64,000 nt of DNA from Streptantibioticus cattleyicolor NRRL 8057 = DSM 46488 (GCF_000240165.1 NC_017585.1:1550001-1614000); one strand, 5' to 3'; positions 25,109-33,475 are shown, counted from the first letter of the stretch. Numbers and translations: made by a program. The notes: a model not told the origin generated them from the sequence alone.

Positions 25109-25774
25109 ATGATGCCGCTCACCGTTCTCCTCGTCGACGACGAGCCGCTGGTACGGGTCGGCCTGCGCGCCGTGCTGGAGGCGCAGCCGGACATCGCCGT
25201 CGTCGGCGAGGCCGCCGACGGCGCCGCTGTGATCCCCCTGGTACGGCAACTGCGCCCCGATGTCGTCGTCATGGACGTCCGCATGCCCCTGATGGACGGC
25301 ATCGAGGCGACCCGCACGGTGCTGCGCACGATCGCCGCCCCGCCGAAGATCGTGGTGGTGACGACCTTCGAGAACGACGAGTACGTGTACGGGGCGCTGC
25401 GCGCGGGCGCCGACGGCTTCCTGCTCAAGCGGTCACGCCCGGCGGAGATCGTGCACGGGGTGCGGCTGGTGGCCGAGGGCGACTCGCTGCTGTTCCCGGC
25501 GGCCGTACGGGAGTTGGCCGCCTCCTACGGCCGGCAGCACGGCAACACCGCGGCCAGGACGGTCATGGAGCGCGCCGCGCTGACCGACCGGGAGGGGGAG
25601 GTGCTGCGCCTGATGGCACGCGGCCTGTCCAACGCCGAGATCGCCGCCCACCTCGTGGTGGGGACCGAGACCGTCAAGTCACACGTCAGCTCGGTGCTGG
25701 CGAAACTCGGCGCACGGGACCGTACCCAGGCGGTCATCGCGGCCTACGAGTCCGGCTTCGTCTCCCCGGGCTGA
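25109..25774 (+). CDS. NarL/FixJ-type response regulator
   Basis: A 221-residue response regulator with a receiver domain (phosphoacceptor D56 in VVMDVRMP, conserved Lys in LLKRSRP) and a C-terminal LuxR-type helix-turn-helix (LSNAEIAAHLVVGTETVKSH). ATG at 25109 or the adjacent ATG at 25112 may be used. It is the partner of the kinase just upstream; the divergent ABC exporter operon is the probable target. Confidence 0.93.
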   Translation: MMPLTVLLVDDEPLVRVGLRAVLEAQPDIAVVGEAADGAAVIPLVRQLRPDVVVMDVRMPLMDGIEATRTVLRTIAAPPKIVVVTTFENDEYVYGALRAGADGFLLKRSRPAEIVHGVRLVAEGDSLLFPAAVRELAASYGRQHGNTAARTVMERAALTDREGEVLRLMARGLSNAEIAAHLVVGTETVKSHVSSVLAKLGARDRTQAVIAAYESGFVSPG

Positions 25775-25968
25775 CCCCGCGCACCACCAGAGGTACGCGG
25801 CGGCGGCTGACACCGTGGAGAGCGTTCCGTCGGCCGGCCGCGACCGGCGGTTCACCGCGACCTCGGCTCCGGCTGAGCCACACGGATCGCCCGAGGGCGA
25901 CGACGCGCGGAATACCAGGCAATCGCCCGGAGTTGAGGCGTTGCGGCCAACCAACGAAGGGACGGTAC

Positions 25969-26764
25969 ATGAGGATCGGGGACATCGACGTGCTCGCCAT
26001 CGCGGACGGGACCGGGGTGGAGGTGGCGCGGAGATCCTGCACCGGCCGGGGCGCAGGACGCATGGGCCTGCCACCGTGAACACGTCGCGCCTGACGGGAC
26101 CCTCCAGCTGCCGCTCGGCGGGTTCTGCGTCCGCACCGGCGACCGTGTCGTCCTGGTCGACGCCGGAGTGGGTGACTTCGACAACGGCAAGTACGTGGGG
26201 GGCGCCCTGCCCGCCTCGCTGAGGGCGCACGGGATCGAACCGGGTGATGTGACCGACGTCGTCTTCACCCATCTGCACTTCGACCACATCGGCTGGGCGA
26301 CCGACCGCGGCGAGGTCGTCTTCCCCAACGCCACCTACCGGGCCCACCGCGCCGACTGGGAACACTTCGTCACCGGACCGTCCGCGGACCCCCACGCCGT
26401 CGACAAGCTCACCCCGCTCGGGTCCCGACTCTACCTCTTCGACACGGACTTCACCGTCGCACCGGGGCTCGACGCCCTCCACGTGCCCGGCCACACGCCC
26501 GGCTCGACGACCTACGTCGTCTCCTCCGGCGGCAGACGGGCCCTTCTGCTGGGTGATGTGGTGCACTCGGTGGTGCAACTGTCCGAACGCGACTGGCAGG
26601 TGATCTGGGACGTCGACCCGGCGGCGGCCTCCGCCGTACGCAATCGCCTGGCCGACGAGGCCGCCGACACCGACGACCTCCTGGTCGCGTCCCACTTCCC
26701 CGGCATGCGGTTCGGACGTGTCGTCACGCTCGACGGCTCACGCCGGTTCGTCTCGGTGGAGTAG
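25969..26764 (+). pseudogene. Metallo-beta-lactamase-fold hydrolase, broken near the 5' end
   Basis: From ATG 25969 the frame reads MRIGDIDVLAIADGTGVEVA, then the sense continues in two other frames (EILHRPGRR near 26031, DAWACHREHVAPDG from 26057) before running open to 26764. The intact part carries the metal-binding THLHFDHIG motif, VPGHTPGS, LLGDVVHS and SHFPGMRFG, typical of AttM/quorum-quenching-like MBL hydrolases. Two bases appear to be missing between about 26025 and 26057. A shortened protein from the GTG at 26168 would keep the HxHxDH motif but lose the first strands. Decay or sequence error cannot be told apart. Confidence 0.75.
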
Positions 26765-26802
26765 CGGGCACACGACCTCCGCCGTGCCCTTGACCGGTGG
26801 GT

Positions 26803-26835
26803 CGCCGGGGCCGGGCCGCGCGCCCGGCCCCGGCG
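26803..26835. terminator. Hairpin terminator between MBL and alpha/beta-hydrolase genes
   Basis: A perfect 14-pair stem (26803-26816 with 26822-26835) and a 5-base loop CGCGC, between two convergent stop codons. It can terminate transcription from both sides. Confidence 0.78.
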
Positions 26836-26841
26836 CCCGCC

Positions 26842-27723
26842 TCATCGGCCCCGCTCGACCCTTCGCGGATCACCGCCCTCCTGGGACGGGACCGGTTCGG
26901 CCAGGAAGGCGCCGATCTCGCGGGTGACGCGTTCCGGCGCGTCCTCCATCACGAAGTGCCCGGCGTCGGGGACGACGACGAGGTCGGCCCGCGGGATGTC
27001 GTCGCGCAGTCGTTCCGCGTAGGTGACAGGCTGCCACTGGTCACGTTCGCCCCACAGGATGCGGACGGGCATGCGCAGGGACGGGAGTTCGTCGGCGATC
27101 TCTTCGGTGTAGGTGGAGTCGTAGTGACGTACCTGGTGCTCGAAGAAGGACAGCCGCCCGAGCGGTGATTGGTGTGGCCTCAGGTAGTCGTGGAGGAGTT
27201 CGCCGGTCATCAGTGTCGTGTCCGACACGGTCATGGTCAGCTGCCGGGTCAGCAGGGTGTTGAACGCCTCCTGGGACAGGCTGGCGCAGTCGTCGAGTTC
27301 TTCGTCGATGATCTTCCGCCAGGTCGCGGAGGGCCAGGAGTCGTAGGAGACGGTGTCGATGAGCATCAGCCGGCGGACGCGCTCGGGGTGGGCGATGGCG
27401 AAGCGCTGGGCGATGGCGCCGCCGATGTCGTGGGCGACGAGGTTGACGGTGTCGACGGAGAGTGTGTCGAGGACGGCTTCGAGCAGATCGGTCTGCGCGG
27501 CGACCGAGGTGTCGCGGTGTGCGGGCCGTTCGGACAGGCCGTATCCCAGCAGGTCGTAGGCGATGGTCCGGTAGCCGTCGGCCTCGATCCGCGGCACGAT
27601 GTGACGCCATTCGCCTGCGTGCGAAGGTGTGCCGTGGATGAAGAGCACCGGCTCGCCACGGCCCTGGTCGCGGTAGGCGATGCGTACTCCGTCAGCGAGA
27701 AGGTTCGAGGTCAGGAAGGTCAC
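26842..27723 (-). CDS. Alpha/beta hydrolase of the haloalkane dehalogenase/epoxide hydrolase type
   Basis: A 293-residue hydrolase. The oxyanion motif is FIHGTPSHAGEW, and the nucleophile elbow AHDIGG places an aspartate (D99) rather than serine at the nucleophile, as in haloalkane dehalogenases and epoxide hydrolases. The catalytic His is in DAGHFVMEDAPE. GTG at 27723 is preceded by AAGGAG at ideal spacing; longer readings run through non-coding sequence. The true substrate is not known; dehalogenase activity needs two Trp/Asn halide contacts that I cannot confirm. Confidence 0.88.
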   Translation of the reverse strand: MTFLTSNLLADGVRIAYRDQGRGEPVLFIHGTPSHAGEWRHIVPRIEADGYRTIAYDLLGYGLSERPAHRDTSVAAQTDLLEAVLDTLSVDTVNLVAHDIGGAIAQRFAIAHPERVRRLMLIDTVSYDSWPSATWRKIIDEELDDCASLSQEAFNTLLTRQLTMTVSDTTLMTGELLHDYLRPHQSPLGRLSFFEHQVRHYDSTYTEEIADELPSLRMPVRILWGERDQWQPVTYAERLRDDIPRADLVVVPDAGHFVMEDAPERVTREIGAFLAEPVPSQEGGDPRRVERGR

Positions 27724-27963
27724 GTTCGCTCCTTGCGGATGCCGCGCGTTGTCGGGTACGGCACGCCCGGGGCCTGCCGGGCGGCAGTTGGGCGGCCGTA
27801 CGGGATCGGGCGGGGGATCCGGGGTGTCGCGGTGCCAACAGGCCACGGATTCCCGCCCGACACCTTGCGGCTGCCCGGCTGTGACGTGCTCGAACCGGGG
27901 GTTCCGTTGATCGCTCGCATACGACCGGGGGCGCCGGGTATGCGCGGGCCAGGAGGTTATGAC

Positions 27964-28131
27964 ATGGGACCGTTGCTTCTCGTTCTGTTGCTCGCTCTGA
28001 TCCTGTTCGGGGCCGGGTTCGCTCTGAAGGTGTTGTGGTGGGTGGCGATCGCCGTGTTGGTGGTGTGGGCGCTCGGGTTCGTCTTCCGGGCCGCCGACGG
28101 TGGCGGGCGGCGCCGTTGGTACAGATGGTGA
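27964..28131 (+). CDS. Small hydrophobic membrane protein
   Basis: A 55-residue protein with two back-to-back hydrophobic stretches (LLLVLLLALILFGAGFAL; WWVAIAVLVVWALGFVF) and a basic, Trp/Arg-rich tail (GGGRRRWYRW). An AGGAGG site precedes the ATG at good spacing. Small proteins of this pattern are widespread in actinomycetes and unassigned. A strong terminator follows, so it is a one-gene unit. Confidence 0.78.
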   Translation: MGPLLLVLLLALILFGAGFALKVLWWVAIAVLVVWALGFVFRAADGGGRRRWYRW

Positions 28132-28147
28132 GTGCCACCACGCGTGA

Positions 28148-28194
28148 CGCGGGGCGGGGTCCGGCCGGGAACACCGGCCGGACCCCGCCCCGCG
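28148..28194. terminator. Very long perfect hairpin terminator
   Basis: A perfect 21-pair stem (28148-28168 with 28174-28194) and a 5-base loop GAACA, directly after the small membrane-protein gene and about 100 bases before the insertion sequence. Confidence 0.85.
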
Positions 28195-28338
28195 TGCCTG
28201 CGCACCTGCCGCACGTGGGGGAACGGGGACGCGCCACCCGGGGGCGAGGGCGCTCGGATCGGGGGAGAAGGTTGTCCGGAACCGGTAACGGGTAAGAGGG
28301 AGCGCGGATAGGCGCGATTGTGGTACTTCGGCAGTAAG

Positions 28339-28405
28339 ACAGGCACAGGTCTTGGCGATCATGGAGTTGCGACGCTCTGTGATCACCGGGGAGACCTGTG
28401 CCTGT
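28339..28405. promoter_or_regulatory. Inverted repeat spanning the transposase start codon
   Basis: ACAGGCACAGGTCT (28339-28352) and AGACCTGTGCCTGT (28392-28405) are perfect 14-base inverted repeats. The right arm contains the GTG start codon at 28398 and the probable ribosome-binding region. The mRNA could fold so that the start is hidden, or the repeat could be a transposase-binding site; either would limit transposase production. Confidence 0.55.
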
Positions 28406-29240
28406 ACTGCCAGCGTGGCTGACTGAACCGCTCTGGGACCAATTCGCCGCCCTGCTACCTGAACGATCGACCTACGCGCCGACCCACCCGCTGGGCTGCC
28501 ACCGCCCACGCATCAGCGACCGAATCGTCTTCGACAAGATGCTGCAGCTGCTGCGATTCGGCTGCTCCTACCAGGCGATCGCCGACACGACGTGCTCAGC
28601 CACCACGATCCGCAACCGTCGCGACGAGTGGATCCGGCTCGGCGTCTTCGCCAAGCTCAAGCGGATCGCGCTGGAGTCGTACGACCGGATCGTCGGCCTC
28701 GTCCTCGACCATATCGCCGTCGATGGCTCCATCACCAAAGCCCCCGGCGGTGGTGAGGTCGCAGGGCGTTCACCAGTCGATCGCGGCAAACAGGGCTTGA
28801 AACGCTCGGGCATGACGGACGGTTATGGAATCCCGCTGGGCCGCGTGCTGGCTGGAGCGAACCGTCACGACTCTCCGCTGCTCGGCCCAACGCTGGACCG
28901 CTTGGCCGACCTGGGACCGCTCCCCGACGACATCACCGTGCACCTGGACGCCGGCTACGACTCGGACAACACCCGCGCCCTGCTCGACGAACGCGGCCTG
29001 TACGGCCGCGTCGCGAACAAGGGCGAGAAGGCACCTATCCAGGCAAGTCGCAGGTGGCACGTCGAACGGACCCACGCCTGGCAGAACGCTTTCCACCGCC
29101 TCGCCCGGTGCTACGAGCGCCGGGCCGCCGTCATCAACGCCTTCTTCGACCTCGCCGACACCATCATCACCGTGCGCAGCCTGATCCGTAGGGCATGGAC
29201 GTCCCATCGCTGGGGCGAACGGCCGAGCCGTCGCCCATGA
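28398..29240 (+). CDS. IS5-family DDE transposase
   Basis: A 280-residue transposase. The N-terminal DUF4096-like region (LTEPLWDQFAALLP) is followed by a DDE catalytic core: D109 in AVDGSITK, D184 in HLDAGYDSD and E223 in HVERTHAW. It ends IRRAWTSHRWGERPSRRP, close to the element end as usual for the family. The frame is intact, so the element could be active. The GTG start lies inside an inverted repeat. Confidence 0.92.
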   Translation: MPVLPAWLTEPLWDQFAALLPERSTYAPTHPLGCHRPRISDRIVFDKMLQLLRFGCSYQAIADTTCSATTIRNRRDEWIRLGVFAKLKRIALESYDRIVGLVLDHIAVDGSITKAPGGGEVAGRSPVDRGKQGLKRSGMTDGYGIPLGRVLAGANRHDSPLLGPTLDRLADLGPLPDDITVHLDAGYDSDNTRALLDERGLYGRVANKGEKAPIQASRRWHVERTHAWQNAFHRLARCYERRAAVINAFFDLADTIITVRSLIRRAWTSHRWGERPSRRP

Positions 29241-29263
29241 GCATGCACCTACCGGCGCGGACC

Positions 29264-29749
29264 TTACCGAGGCCGACCGTTCGACTGGAGGTCGGTACCG
29301 CTGGAGGCGTCTGGCCACGCTTGGTCCAGGGCGCTGTTGAGTGTTTTCAGTGCGGCGATCACCGTGTCGACCTCTGCGTCGGGGAGTCCTGGGAGCAGCT
29401 GCCGCAGCGTCGGTTCGGCATCCCGGCTCCTGGCTTCGCGGGCCTGTCCGCGGGCGTGTTCGGCGATCTTGGCGACGGTCCGGCGTCGGTCGGCGGGGTC
29501 GGCTCCCAGCTCGACCAGGCCCCGCTTGTTTAGTGCCGCCACCACCGTGGATACCCGGCTTTGGGCGAAGCCGGTGCGCTGGGCGATGGCGCCCACCGGC
29601 TGCGGACCAGCGGTGTAGAGGCACTCCAGCACCAGTAGCTCGGTGGGGCCCAGGTCGGAGGCGTCCTTCATCGCCGAGGTCGCCGTAGCGGTAAGACGCC
29701 TGCCGAGATGGTGCAGGTCAGCGAGGCTCATGGGGCTGTTCGGCGGCAC
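29264..29749 (-). CDS. MarR-family transcriptional regulator with IS-supplied stop
   Basis: A 161-residue regulator with a winged helix (PVGAIAQRTGFAQSRVSTVV, then GADPADRRRTVAKI as the wing) and the helical dimerisation ends typical of MarR. GTG at 29749 has AAGGAGGG at good spacing; ATG at 29731 is an alternative without such a site. The last Arg codon and the TAA stop lie in the terminal repeat of the adjacent insertion sequence, so the original C-terminus was probably altered slightly. It is divergent from the membrane-protein gene, with palindromic sites between, and should repress it and itself. Confidence 0.88.
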   Translation of the reverse strand: MPPNSPMSLADLHHLGRRLTATATSAMKDASDLGPTELLVLECLYTAGPQPVGAIAQRTGFAQSRVSTVVAALNKRGLVELGADPADRRRTVAKIAEHARGQAREARSRDAEPTLRQLLPGLPDAEVDTVIAALKTLNSALDQAWPDASSGTDLQSNGRPR

Positions 29750-29782
29750 CGTGCACACCCTCCTTCGGGGAACATCTCCGAT

Positions 29783-29818
29783 GATACATCTACGATAATG
29801 CAGCGCAAGAGATGTATC
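29783..29818. promoter_or_regulatory. MarR operator sites between regulator and membrane-protein genes
   Basis: GATACATCT (29783-29791) and AGATGTATC (29810-29818) are perfect inverted repeats 18 bases apart. Each half is also close to palindromic, and a related AGATGCAT follows. This AT-rich stretch holds the promoters of both divergent genes, so binding by the MarR protein would control both. Confidence 0.65.
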
Positions 29819-29874
29819 TTGAGAGATGCATGGAGCGCGCCCATGAGGGCGCCCAGACATTCCGAGGAGGAGAC

Positions 29875-30945
29875 ATGGTCCGGCCGATAGCCCGAATGCT
29901 GCTGTTCCCGTTCGCGATGGCCGTCCTGCTGGTCGGCATCTACACCGCCGCGATGCACGCCCCGACCCCGCACCACCTGAAAGTCGCGGTCGCCGGATCA
30001 CCGGCGCAGACCAGCCCGCTGGCCGCTTCCCTGCGCACGGCTCTGGGCGACAAGTACGACGTCAGCACCGTCGCTTCCACCGAACAGGCCCGGCAACTGG
30101 TAGCGCACCGGGCTGTGGCGGCCGCCTATGTCCCCACGCCGACGCCCGGTGACCGCGACGCGGGTGCGCCCGGCACGGCCTTCGCTCAACCGCCGCATCC
30201 CAGCGGTCCTTTGCTGTATATCGCTTCGGCCGCCGGTGCCGCCCAGGTCAACCTGGCTGCCGTGCCGTTCGAGAACGTTGCCGTTCAGCAGCACCAGTTC
30301 CTCCAGGTCCGCGACCTGGTACCGCTCAGCACCGACGACACCAGCGACACCAGCACCATGTACGCCGCGATCGGTCTGACCCTGTCGGGCTACCTGTCGG
30401 CGGTCATGCTCTCGACCGTCTTCGGCACCGCCCTCACCCGTCGGCGCACGGTGGCCGCCCTTGCCGCCTTCGGCGCCGTCGCCGCGCTCACTGTCTGGCT
30501 CATCACCGGTCCGATCCTGGGTGCCGTGCACGGCTTCGCCCCCGCCATCCTCATCACCGGCTGGCTCACCGTGATGGCCGTCGGCCTGGCCACCGTGTTC
30601 CTGTCCCGCTTCTGCGGGCGCATGACCCCGCTGCCCGCCGTCGGGATCTTCATGTTCCTCGGCATGCCCGCCTCCGGAGCGGCCCTGCCCATCGCGACCA
30701 TGCCCGCACCCATCCGCGCCCTGCACGACCTGCTGCCGATGACCTCAACCACCGGCAGCCTGCGCCAGATCATGTACTTCGACAGCGACGGCATCACCCG
30801 CTACTGGCTCGCCCTCGGCCTCTGGGCGATCGCCGGCCTCGCCCTGACCCTCGCCCACGACACCCTCAAGGCCCACCGCACCAGCCACCGCAACAACACA
30901 ACCGCCCAACCCCGACAGACCGCCGAACCCGTCCCCTCCCGCTGA
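29875..30945 (+). CDS. ABC-2/YhgE-like membrane protein, cargo of the IS-bounded unit
   Basis: A 356-residue membrane protein. One helix at residues ~8-27 is followed by an external domain of ~140 residues (KVAVAGSPAQTSPLAASL...), then about five helices from residue ~165 on. This layout is that of YhgE/Pip-like and ABC-2 permease-like proteins, which often work in export of toxic compounds; no ATPase is encoded beside it. ATG at 29875 has GAGGAGGAG just upstream. It is divergent from the MarR gene and followed 49 bases later by the pentapeptide-repeat gene, probably on one transcript. Confidence 0.8.
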   Translation: MVRPIARMLLFPFAMAVLLVGIYTAAMHAPTPHHLKVAVAGSPAQTSPLAASLRTALGDKYDVSTVASTEQARQLVAHRAVAAAYVPTPTPGDRDAGAPGTAFAQPPHPSGPLLYIASAAGAAQVNLAAVPFENVAVQQHQFLQVRDLVPLSTDDTSDTSTMYAAIGLTLSGYLSAVMLSTVFGTALTRRRTVAALAAFGAVAALTVWLITGPILGAVHGFAPAILITGWLTVMAVGLATVFLSRFCGRMTPLPAVGIFMFLGMPASGAALPIATMPAPIRALHDLLPMTSTTGSLRQIMYFDSDGITRYWLALGLWAIAGLALTLAHDTLKAHRTSHRNNTTAQPRQTAEPVPSR

Positions 30946-30994
30946 CCGCACCCCGCCGTGCACTTACCCCGACACCCACAGCGAGGCCGAACCC

Positions 30995-31765
30995 ATGACC
31001 GAAGCACCCCTGCCCTTCCACCACCACGGCCACGACACCGAGCCGGCCGCCCGGCCGGAAGACCCACTGACACTGCTCGCGACCCAAACCGAGCTCACCG
31101 GCGTCGACTTCACCGGCCTGGACCTACGCCCGGCCTTGAGGCGCAAGCAGCATCCCCGCACGTTCACCCGCTGCACCTTCACCGATGCCAACCTGCGCGG
31201 CTCCCACCTCGCCGAGACCGTCTTCACCGAGTGCACCGCTACGGCAGCCGACTTCACCGGCGCCGTGCTCGATCAGGCCCGCTGGCAGGGCGGCAGCGCC
31301 GCCAAGGCCAACTTCACCGACGCCGACTGCGGCGACCTCGCCTGCGACGGCGTCGACCTGGCCAACACCAAGTGGAGCGGCGCCCTGCTCGCCGATGCCA
31401 CCTTCACCGGCTGCCGCATGATCGGAGCCCGCCTCACCGGCCACCGCGGACTGGGCCTCCAACTCGCCCGCTGCAACCTGGCCGTCGCCAACCTCAACGG
31501 CCTGAGCCTGCGCGGCACCCACCTCGTCGGGATCCGCTTCACCGAAGCCGACCTCGGCGGCGTCGACTTCCGCGACTCCACCTTCGAAGACTGCCGACTC
31601 GCCGACGCCAACCTACGAGCCGCCGACTTCACCGGCGCCGACCTGCGCGGCGCCGACCTCGGCGAACTCACCCTCGCCACCGCCGCACAGTTCTGCGGCG
31701 CCGTCATCTCGCCCAGCCAAGCCGCCCAAATCTGCGCCGCCCTCGGCCTGAACGTCATCGGCTGA
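30995..31765 (+). CDS. Pentapeptide-repeat protein (Qnr/McbG-like fold)
   Basis: A 256-residue protein made mostly of A(D/N)LxX pentapeptide repeats from residue ~35 to ~225, for example VDFTG, ANLRG, ADFTG, ADLRG, ADLGE, which fold as a right-handed square beta-helix mimicking DNA. A short non-repeat stretch (~residues 150-165) breaks the helix, as in Qnr-type proteins that protect DNA gyrase. The C-terminal helical tail (SPSQAAQICAALGL) is like that of McbG/Qnr relatives. Position after a MarR-controlled membrane protein fits a resistance cassette, but gyrase protection is inference. Confidence 0.85.
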   Translation: MTEAPLPFHHHGHDTEPAARPEDPLTLLATQTELTGVDFTGLDLRPALRRKQHPRTFTRCTFTDANLRGSHLAETVFTECTATAADFTGAVLDQARWQGGSAAKANFTDADCGDLACDGVDLANTKWSGALLADATFTGCRMIGARLTGHRGLGLQLARCNLAVANLNGLSLRGTHLVGIRFTEADLGGVDFRDSTFEDCRLADANLRAADFTGADLRGADLGELTLATAAQFCGAVISPSQAAQICAALGLNVIG

Positions 31766-31774
31766 TCCCCAATG

Positions 31775-31894
31775 GAAAGACAGGCACGGGTCTCCCTTGG
31801 TGATCACAGAGCGTCGCAAGTCCGTGATCGCCAAGACCTGTGCCTGCATTGCCGGCGGGTGCCACCACCACGCCTATCTGCGCGGCCTCTAATT
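31775..31894 (-). mobile_element. Truncated, inverted left end of the IS5-family element
   Basis: Read on the minus strand, this repeats the left end of the complete IS at 28291: the 67 bases at 31780-31846 match 28340-28405 at 62 positions, and similarity continues outwards to the terminal repeat near 31886-31894. The copy ends right after the transposase start codon (GTGCCTGT), where the pentapeptide gene region begins. Only the end, not the transposase, remains. Confidence 0.8.
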
Positions 31895-31960
31895 GAGTTG
31901 TCCGTCCGGGGGGAGCGTGATGGGGTCGGTGGTGAACGATCGGCACCATTGTGAGGCTCC

Positions 31961-33475
31961 ATGTACATCACCGTCCCCACCACGGCAGGCCGGATTCGCG
32001 GACGGCGAAAAGGCGAAGTCACGGGGTTCGCGGGCATCCCGTACGCGGCGCCGCCGTTCGGCCCGCGTCGCCTGCGTCCGCCGCAGCCGCCACAGCCGTG
32101 GGAGGGTGTGCGTGACGCGTTCACCCCCGGCCCCTCCGCACCTCAGCCCGGTTATCTTCCGGCCATGGCGGGGCTGTTGGAGGAGGCGGCCGAGCCGGGC
32201 GAGGACTGTCTGAGTGTCAACGTGTGGACGCCGAGCCCGGGCCGGACCGGGGGACGGCTCCCGGTGATGGTGTGGATCCACGGTGGTGCGTTCCGCAACG
32301 GGGCCGGCTCCCTGCCCTCCTACGACGGGGCGCGACTGGCCGCCGACGGTGTCGTATGCGTCACCCTCAACTACCGGCTGGGCGCGGAGGGTTTCCTCCT
32401 GCTGCCCGACGGGACGTCCAACCTCGGCCTCCTCGATCAGATCGCCGCGCTGGAATGGGTCCGGGACAACATCGCCGGTTTCGGCGGCGACCCGGACAAC
32501 GTCACCGTCTTCGGCCAGTCAGCCGGGGCCATCAGCATCACGGCGCTGATGACCATGGCGCGCGCCCGCGGTCTGTTCCGCCGTGCCATCACCCAAAGCG
32601 GTGCCGGACACCACAGCCATCCCGAACACATCGCCCGGCGCGTCACCGAGCGGCTGGCCGCCCTCGCCGGGGTCGAGCCGACCCGCGAGGGCCTGGCCAC
32701 GGTGTCACCCGAACGCCTGGTGGCCGCCGACGCGGCCCTCGGCCGGGAGATCGCGCAGGCCACCGATCCCGGACAGTGGGGCGAGTCGGCGGGCGGCGGC
32801 ACCACCGTACTGCCCGTGGTGGACGGGGCAACGCTGCCGCGGCGCCCGATCGACGCGCTCGCCGACGGAGCCGGCCGCGACATCGATCTGCTCACCGGCA
32901 CGACCAGCGACGAGTTCCGTCTCTTCCTCGTCCCGCTCGGCATCGGCCCGCGTGTCACGGAGGACGTGCTCCAGGGGTTCCTCGCCGGGTTCGGACTCGA
33001 CCCCGCCGAGGCCCGCGCCGCGTACGCGGCGGCGCACCCCGGTGCGACCCCCGGCGACCTGCTGTCGGCGGCCATGAGCGACCAGGCCTACCGCGTGCCC
33101 GCGCTCCGGGTTGCCGAGGCCCGCGCCGCCCACGGAGCGAGCACCTACGTCTACGAGTTCGCGTGGCCCTCGCCCGTTCTCGACGGTGCCCTCGGTGCCT
33201 GTCACATGGCGGAGATCGGCTTTGTCTTCGGCAACCTCTCCACCCCTCTCACCGGCGCGGACGCCCCATCGGAACTCTCCGACACCCTGCGCGAGGCGTG
33301 GACCTCCTTCGCCCGCACCGGCCACCCCACCGCCCCCGGCACGCCCGGCGGCCGGCTGCCGCACTGGCCCGCCTACGCCGGACGGCGTTCCGTGATGCGC
33401 CTGGGCGACGGTGCCCCCGCCGTGTGCGAGGACCCCGCGGCGCGGACACGCCGGCTCTGGGAGGGCCGGCGCTAA
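31961..33475 (+). CDS. Type B carboxylesterase
   Basis: A 504-residue carboxylesterase/lipase family protein with the start block TTAGRIRGRR and FAGIPYAAPPFGPRRL, the EDCLSVNVWTP motif, the oxyanion hole WIHGGAF, and the nucleophile elbow FGQSAGA (Ser187). No signal peptide, so cytoplasmic. Its stop overlaps that of the convergent TetR gene by three bases (CTAA). It lies just outside the IS-bounded unit. The substrate range of this family is broad. Confidence 0.9.
   Translation: MYITVPTTAGRIRGRRKGEVTGFAGIPYAAPPFGPRRLRPPQPPQPWEGVRDAFTPGPSAPQPGYLPAMAGLLEEAAEPGEDCLSVNVWTPSPGRTGGRLPVMVWIHGGAFRNGAGSLPSYDGARLAADGVVCVTLNYRLGAEGFLLLPDGTSNLGLLDQIAALEWVRDNIAGFGGDPDNVTVFGQSAGAISITALMTMARARGLFRRAITQSGAGHHSHPEHIARRVTERLAALAGVEPTREGLATVSPERLVAADAALGREIAQATDPGQWGESAGGGTTVLPVVDGATLPRRPIDALADGAGRDIDLLTGTTSDEFRLFLVPLGIGPRVTEDVLQGFLAGFGLDPAEARAAYAAAHPGATPGDLLSAAMSDQAYRVPALRVAEARAAHGASTYVYEFAWPSPVLDGALGACHMAEIGFVFGNLSTPLTGADAPSELSDTLREAWTSFARTGHPTAPGTPGGRLPHWPAYAGRRSVMRLGDGAPAVCEDPAARTRRLWEGRR

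Larger units (their letters stand above)
28291..29268 (+). mobile_element. IS5-family insertion sequence, apparently complete
   Basis: About 980 bases with one transposase gene. The ends form imperfect inverted repeats: GCGCGGATAGGCGC at 28302-28315 matches, as reverse complement, the sequence at 29245-29258 in 11 of 14 positions, and GGTAAG/CTTACC lie just outside at each tip. The right tip lies inside the end of the MarR gene and supplies its TAA stop. A 14-base inverted repeat around the transposase start lies at the left end. Confidence 0.75.
28291..31894. mobile_element. Composite-transposon-like unit bounded by inverted copies of an IS left end
   Basis: The left boundary is the complete IS at 28291-29268; the right boundary is a truncated copy of the same IS left end in opposite orientation at 31775-31894. 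Between them lie a MarR regulator, a membrane protein and a pentapeptide-repeat protein. In the outer ~120 bases the two ends match as imperfect inverted repeats (62 of 67 positions in the core by my hand alignment), so a transposase acting on both outer ends could in principle move the whole 3.6 kb. Target-site duplications were not found. Present mobility is inference. Confidence 0.6.

Noticed and set aside
28299-29261. GGA trinucleotide flanking the inner IS repeats as a target-site duplication
   Set aside because: Three bases are easily matched by chance in GC-rich DNA, and the terminal repeats appear to extend beyond them.
31775-31894. Independent MITE
   Set aside because: It matches only the left end of the neighbouring IS and stops at the transposase start; a second terminal repeat, needed for a MITE, is not present.
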